Assembly: GCA_022592445.1 (NCBI GenBank)
Contig: JABYQR010000014.1
Coordinates: 124,001 to 188,000, forward strand
Direction of reading: 5' to 3'
Length of the DNA stretch: 64,000 nucleotides
Source of the DNA: Cytidiella melzeri
Lineage: Eukaryota; Basidiomycota; Agaricomycetes; Polyporales; Irpicaceae
Shown: one piece after another, positions 60,383 to 64,000 of the stretch
Numbering within the stretch: position 1 is the first letter of the stretch
Layout: every line of letters starts with the position of its first letter
The notes under the pieces: generated by a model
What the model was told of the DNA's origin: nothing
The model's input: the letters and a program-made list of their open reading frames with translations, nothing else
The model's database searches: none
Program-made: the position numbers and the translations under genes

Positions 60383-60697
60383 ATGGCCTGCAGTGAAAGC
60401 TGTCACACGTCACACATGCCAGCGCCTATTTGCACGGCACAAGGACAGAGGACGTTGCCTCGGCAGCGGACGCAGGTGTTGACTCAGACTCAGACTCAGA
60501 CTCAGAGCCGGATGACCACGCAAGAAAGTGATAGCACTACGATAGCAGAGTACACAGCAGCAACACAACGAGTTTCAATTGGCTCATCGCATTTTGATCA
60601 GCTTCGAAGGCTTGTTCGACTGTCGACCAGCGAGCCGGTGTATACAGCGCTCAACAAACAAGTCGAGGCCGGGGAATCCGTGCCCCGCGCCCTCTGA
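60383..60697 (+). CDS. possible small hypothetical protein
   Basis: An open frame of 104 codons starts at ATG 60383 (MACSESCHTSHMPAPICTAQ) and stops at 60695-60697. It includes a QTQTQTQ run coded by a microsatellite and ends FDQLRRLVRLSTSEPVYTAL then NKQVEAGESVPRAL. No domain or intron is seen. The stop lies only 18 bases from the convergent uS8 stop, so it would share a 3' region with uS8. It may be chance. Confidence 0.3.
   Translation: MACSESCHTSHMPAPICTAQGQRTLPRQRTQVLTQTQTQTQSRMTTQESDSTTIAEYTAATQRVSIGSSHFDQLRRLVRLSTSEPVYTALNKQVEAGESVPRAL
60481..60504 (+). repeat. GACTCA hexamer microsatellite, four copies
   Basis: Four tandem copies of GACTCA. Each copy contains TGACTC- or AGACTCA-like sequence resembling a Gcn4/AP-1 half site, but the simple-repeat explanation is preferred. 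Confidence 0.8.
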
Positions 60698-60715
60698 TTT
60701 TAAGGTAGTATAAAC

Positions 60716-61551
60716 CTAGTAGACGTAGCCGAGCAACTTGCCTCCGACGTTCTTGCGACGCGCCTCCTCGTGGTCAAGGATACCAGACGAGGTGGTCTAC
60801 AGACACCGTCAGCCAAGTGTGAGATTTTGTAGGTGACTGTATACGCACGAATATGATGATTCCAAATGAACGAGCAGGGAGCAACAAGTTGACCCAGTTC
60901 TCGATTTGGGGGACCTGCACGTTGTATCGAGGAGAGATGACGCCGGCCTTGTTGAGGCGACCATTCAGCTGGACGACAATCTTCCCTGAACGGTGGTCGT
61001 CCACAATTTCAAATTCGCCGATGTAGCCTAGAAGGAAAAAATGTTGTCAGCAACATCCTACAATGTCATGATGACAAAATTTGTGTGTAACATAGAATGT
61101 AAGCCCTACAGTGAACCCAAGTCCGTAGGACAAATAAAGGGATATGAGTTGTAATGGTTTCGAGAGATAATCTCAATATATCGGAGCGTTAAAACGAGGG
61201 GGAGGTGGAGGCACTACCCTCGCCAACGTAGTTATCACTCCGAAAGCATAATTGCGAGGGACAGTTTGGCGAGAATGATGAAGGGCTAGAGTCGGAGAAA
61301 CGTACCATGTCGCTGCATCACGCTGAGGAACTTGACGATAACCTTGGACGAAGGCCGAATGAGAACCTGGCGCTTGCCACGACGTTCGGCATTGACGATG
61401 TTGTTCTAGATCATCCTCAATAGCCGTCCTACATGTGCTCACAAACACCAGAACTCACAAGGCAGTCGTTCTAATCGCAAGGTGCGTTGGTCAGTGATGG
61501 CGACGCGTCGCAGCGAGATGTGGTACTGACGAGCACAGATACGCGAACCAT
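60716..61551 (-). CDS. RPS22: 40S ribosomal protein uS8 (Rps22)
   Basis: uS8 binds helix 21 region of 18S rRNA in the small subunit body. Four or five exons give MVRVSVL|NDCL|NNIVNAE, then [98 protein letters not shown] and [14 protein letters not shown]. The stop is at 60716-60718 and the ATG at 61551. The length of 130 residues is exactly that of the family. One residue differs from the usual NDALNN (NDCLNN). The third intron, about 278 bases at 61028-61305, is far longer than the others. Divergent from eS17. Confidence 0.96.
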
Positions 61552-62028
61552 GTTGGGCAAGGACGGAGGTTTTGAAGAGAGAAAGACTAACGAAGGTCGA
61601 AAAAAGGTGTTTGGTGAGTACCTACGCCCGTCCGAGTGTCGTGCTATGAAGAGCGCGAGTCAAGACGAGCTCTATGTACGATTCCACATTGCCCAGCGGA
61701 GGGTGTGTCATCATCGCAAAAGTTTGATTTCGTCAAGTGTCGTCTTCCGTGGAGCAAGTAACACAGCATGAAAGCATTATTTACCTTGAGTGTGAGGAAG
61801 GGGGCTTGAGGAGCGTGGGCACCGGCGACGAGGAGGAGATACTAAACGACGAAACCCTGCTCTCGAATTGATGCGAGTTCCCGATTAGGAACGTTGTGGC
61901 TTGATGAGCTGCCTAGCACCATCTCAAGCCACCTACGGCACTTGCCGGAGCTGGACGAGTCTGTAGTCAAGACCAAGCAGCCCAACGTCCAGCACACCCT
62001 CCCCGTCGCCGACACCAATTTAACCAAC
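61552..62028. promoter_or_regulatory. shared divergent promoter of uS8 and eS17
   Basis: The start codons of two ribosomal protein genes face away from each other across about 480 bases. Such a head-to-head pair is likely to be driven from a common bidirectional region, ensuring equal expression. I could not point to a specific factor site. A CT-rich stretch just before the eS17 ATG (61990-62010, CACACCCTCCCCGTCGCC) may mark its transcription start area. Confidence 0.5.
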
Positions 62029-62788
62029 ATGGTGTGTGGAAACTATGACTGTGCGTTGTCTGGACAACTGCTGAACAAATGCTGCAGGGTCGCGTTCGTA
62101 CCAAAACCACCAAGAGGGCCTCGCGAGTGCTCATCGAAAAATAGTGAGTATTCGTCAATTGTTGGTCGGGTACGGAGCCAGGATGGAAGAGCAGGGAGAT
62201 AGGGATGGTTTTTGGATGGTGCTGGTGGTAGATATAGGCAAGGTCTAACTTGGAAGGTGCCAGTAGCAGATCAGAGGCAGAATGCTGATGGCTTGGTGCA
62301 GCTACCCTCGCCTTACCCTCGACTTCCACACCAACAAACGTATTATTGATGAAGTCGTGCGTCGCCTCAATTTTGAATTTATTGCTATGTAGCTGAATCA
62401 GTCTGTAGGCTGTGGTCCCTTCAAAACGCCTCCGCAACAAGATTGCTGGTTTCACGACCCACTTGATGAAGCGTATTCAGAAGGGCCCAGTCCGTGGTAT
62501 CTCCTTCAAGCTGCAGGAGGAGGAGCGTGAGAGGAAGGACAACTACGTGCCCGAGGTGTCTGCACTCGACACAAGTGTCACCGGTCTTGAGGTTGATCCT
62601 GATACCAAGGTTCGGTTCCTCGTACGTCGTGGCGCACCATTATTGTCCTCACTGTTCTTGTCCAGGATCTTCTCCACGCCCTTAACTTTGACTCGGTACA
62701 AGTCAACGTTGTTCAGCCCGTCGTTGCCGTTCCCGAACGTGGACCTCGTGGACCTCGGCGGAACGTCCCTGGTGCCGCCCGTTCGTAA
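62029..62788 (+). CDS. RPS17: 40S ribosomal protein eS17 (Rps17)
   Basis: eS17 is a beak/head-side protein of the eukaryotic 40S subunit. The ATG at 62029 is directly followed by an intron ([19 protein letters not shown]), then [19 protein letters not shown], |[60 protein letters not shown] and [20 protein letters not shown], ending [24 protein letters not shown]. The stop is at 62786-62788. The DPDTK|DLL donor is GTTCGG, or alternatively GTACGT eighteen bases later, which would add six residues. About 150 residues, slightly longer at the C-terminus than the human protein. Confidence 0.96.
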
Positions 62789-63649
62789 AGGAGTACGGTA
62801 TCCAGTATGTTATGTTATAGCGTCGTACATCCATGTATTGCACATCCTCTTGCAGTGTACTCGTTTAAAAAGCTTTCCGGGCGATTTACGCGGCTTGGGC
62901 GCCGATGTGTGACTGATAATATGGGGCTCTGCGTGATGATGTTTCTGATTATGAGGATGCCGTGCTGATGATCTGTGGCTGTAGGGTGAATATTTGATCA
63001 TTATTTTTCTCTCCTTATACCTCTCTAGCGGTGTCCACCATCAGCACCCAAGTCTGGTTTCGACAAAGCAAGTACAATGTGCAAGAACGAACTGAGACAC
63101 TGTCGATGCTAAAAGGAAGAACCTCCGAGCTCGGACGCGCCCTCAAGGCAACGCTTGCTGGCAGTGTACTCGGGCTAGCAACCAAAGTGAGTGGCTCTGT
63201 ATACGTACTTTGATCATCAGTACCTGGGGCAAACAGGGACGCCACCATCGACTCCAGCTGTAAGAATGATCGCTAATTATTGCTGTGAGTACCCTGGGGC
63301 AATGATACGTTGCAGCGCATGCCGTCGATTGCAAAAATGCATTACACTAATGCATGCCAGAGAGTGACCCGCAGGCTCGAGGAATGGAATAGGAAGGAGG
63401 GCGGGGAGCGATTGACGAAAGACAAGATACGCGGAATATCCTACGATCAAAATAAGAGGATTCAGACTGGCCACGGCAGGAGCAACCCATCTGTTTCGTA
63501 CCCTGTGCCAGGTACGCACCGTACGATTTATTAGATATCTATCTGTGGCTTACCCTCAGGCTGTGCCAGACCGTCTGATTGACAATGCAAATTTATATTT
63601 CTAGGCATGGGTCGTGCGGACACTCTCCAGGACATTCCCCGCCGCAACT
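62789..63649. other. intergenic, no convincing gene
   Basis: Two short plus-strand frames (63031-63213 and 63310-63534) have no domain and do not join. The second reads VTRRLEEWNRKEGGERLTKD, which is protein-like but isolated. The right end is the P450 promoter. Confidence 0.45.
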
Positions 63650-64000
63650 ATGCCTGCCGTCTCGTCCATGATTCAAGCTATCAAGGACAACAGCTCCCCG
63701 TCTGTCATCGCGCTCTCTCTCACTGCTGGAGCCGTTGTCGTCGTTATTTACAAGGCTGGCTCGTTGGTCATTCGCAATCTCTCTTCGCCCCTCCGCAACC
63801 TTCCTGGTCCACCAAACGCCCACTTTTTCTGGGGACATGCACGAAACATATACAACGCGGACCACTCTGTCCTTCAGGAGCAATGGGTGCAAGAATACGG
63901 TCCAACCATCTCCTACAATGGCCTCATGAGCGTAGGTGCCCACGTCTTCCGGTGAATAACAGATATCTTAAAGCGTACACAGGTTAACACCTTGTGGACC
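63650..64000 (+). CDS. cytochrome P450, 5' end only (cut by window)
   Basis: Only the N-terminal exon lies in the window. From ATG 63650 the frame reads MPAVSSMIQAIKDNSSPSVI, then a membrane anchor ALSLTAGAVVVVIYKAGSLV. The proline-rich hinge RNLPGPPNAHFFWGHARNIY follows, then QEQWVQEYGPTISYNGLMSV and HVF. This is the classic start of a microsomal P450 monooxygenase held in the ER membrane. A GTGAAT donor at about 63954 and a CACAG acceptor near 63981 suggest that a second exon begins before the window ends. The family and substrate cannot be told because the heme-binding region is outside. Confidence 0.85.

Overview
This window looks like nuclear DNA of a basidiomycete fungus, most likely an agaricomycete. 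Genes are dense and lie on both strands without operons. Almost every gene is broken by several short GT-AG introns of roughly 45 to 70 bases, and reading frames continue cleanly across them. Several families are typical of mushroom-forming fungi: a heme-thiolate peroxidase, a DUF7587 protein, a hydrophobic-surface-binding (HsbA) protein and a thaumatin-like protein. No rRNA, convincing tRNA, CRISPR array or intact transposon was seen. Exon joins were read by eye, so outer gene limits are firmer than inner ones.

Left part (about 0.9-18.3 kb): an orphan acidic protein, the autophagy kinase ATG1, ORC5 divergent from the exopolyphosphatase PPX1, a small unidentified basic protein, the ribosome-biogenesis WD40 protein SOF1 divergent from the Paf1-complex subunit RTF1, and a DUF4743-Nudix hydrolase. 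Most are housekeeping genes.

Middle part (18.5-46.4 kb): a heme-thiolate peroxidase, an F-box/LRR-like protein divergent from a large Sds3/Dep1-type histone-deacetylase-complex subunit, two small unidentified genes (one with a C-terminal membrane anchor), a DUF7587 protein with a C-terminal membrane segment, a secreted thaumatin-like protein, an alpha/beta hydrolase divergent from a TcdA-type E1-like tRNA dehydratase, a PBDC1-type chaperone, a short-chain dehydrogenase, an HsbA protein and a ZZZ3-like Myb protein. Long gene-poor gaps occur at 27.5-30.1, 33.9-34.9 and 44.0-45.0 kb, giving this part an accessory character.

Right part (46.5-64 kb): recyclin-1 (F-box plus Sec10-like), a very large sacsin/NO VEIN-type protein with an HSP90-like ATPase at the N-terminus and an HExxH motif at the C-terminus, a CTP-dependent diacylglycerol kinase (DGK1), the ribosomal protein genes uS8 and eS17 facing away from each other, and the 5' end of a cytochrome P450 cut by the window edge.

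The points most worth following are the HEIAH metalloprotease-like signature in the sacsin-type protein, a possible ADP-ribosyltransferase-like fold in the DUF7587 protein, the altered Cys-ligand motif of the peroxidase, and an unusually long intron in uS8 where yeast carries a snoRNA.
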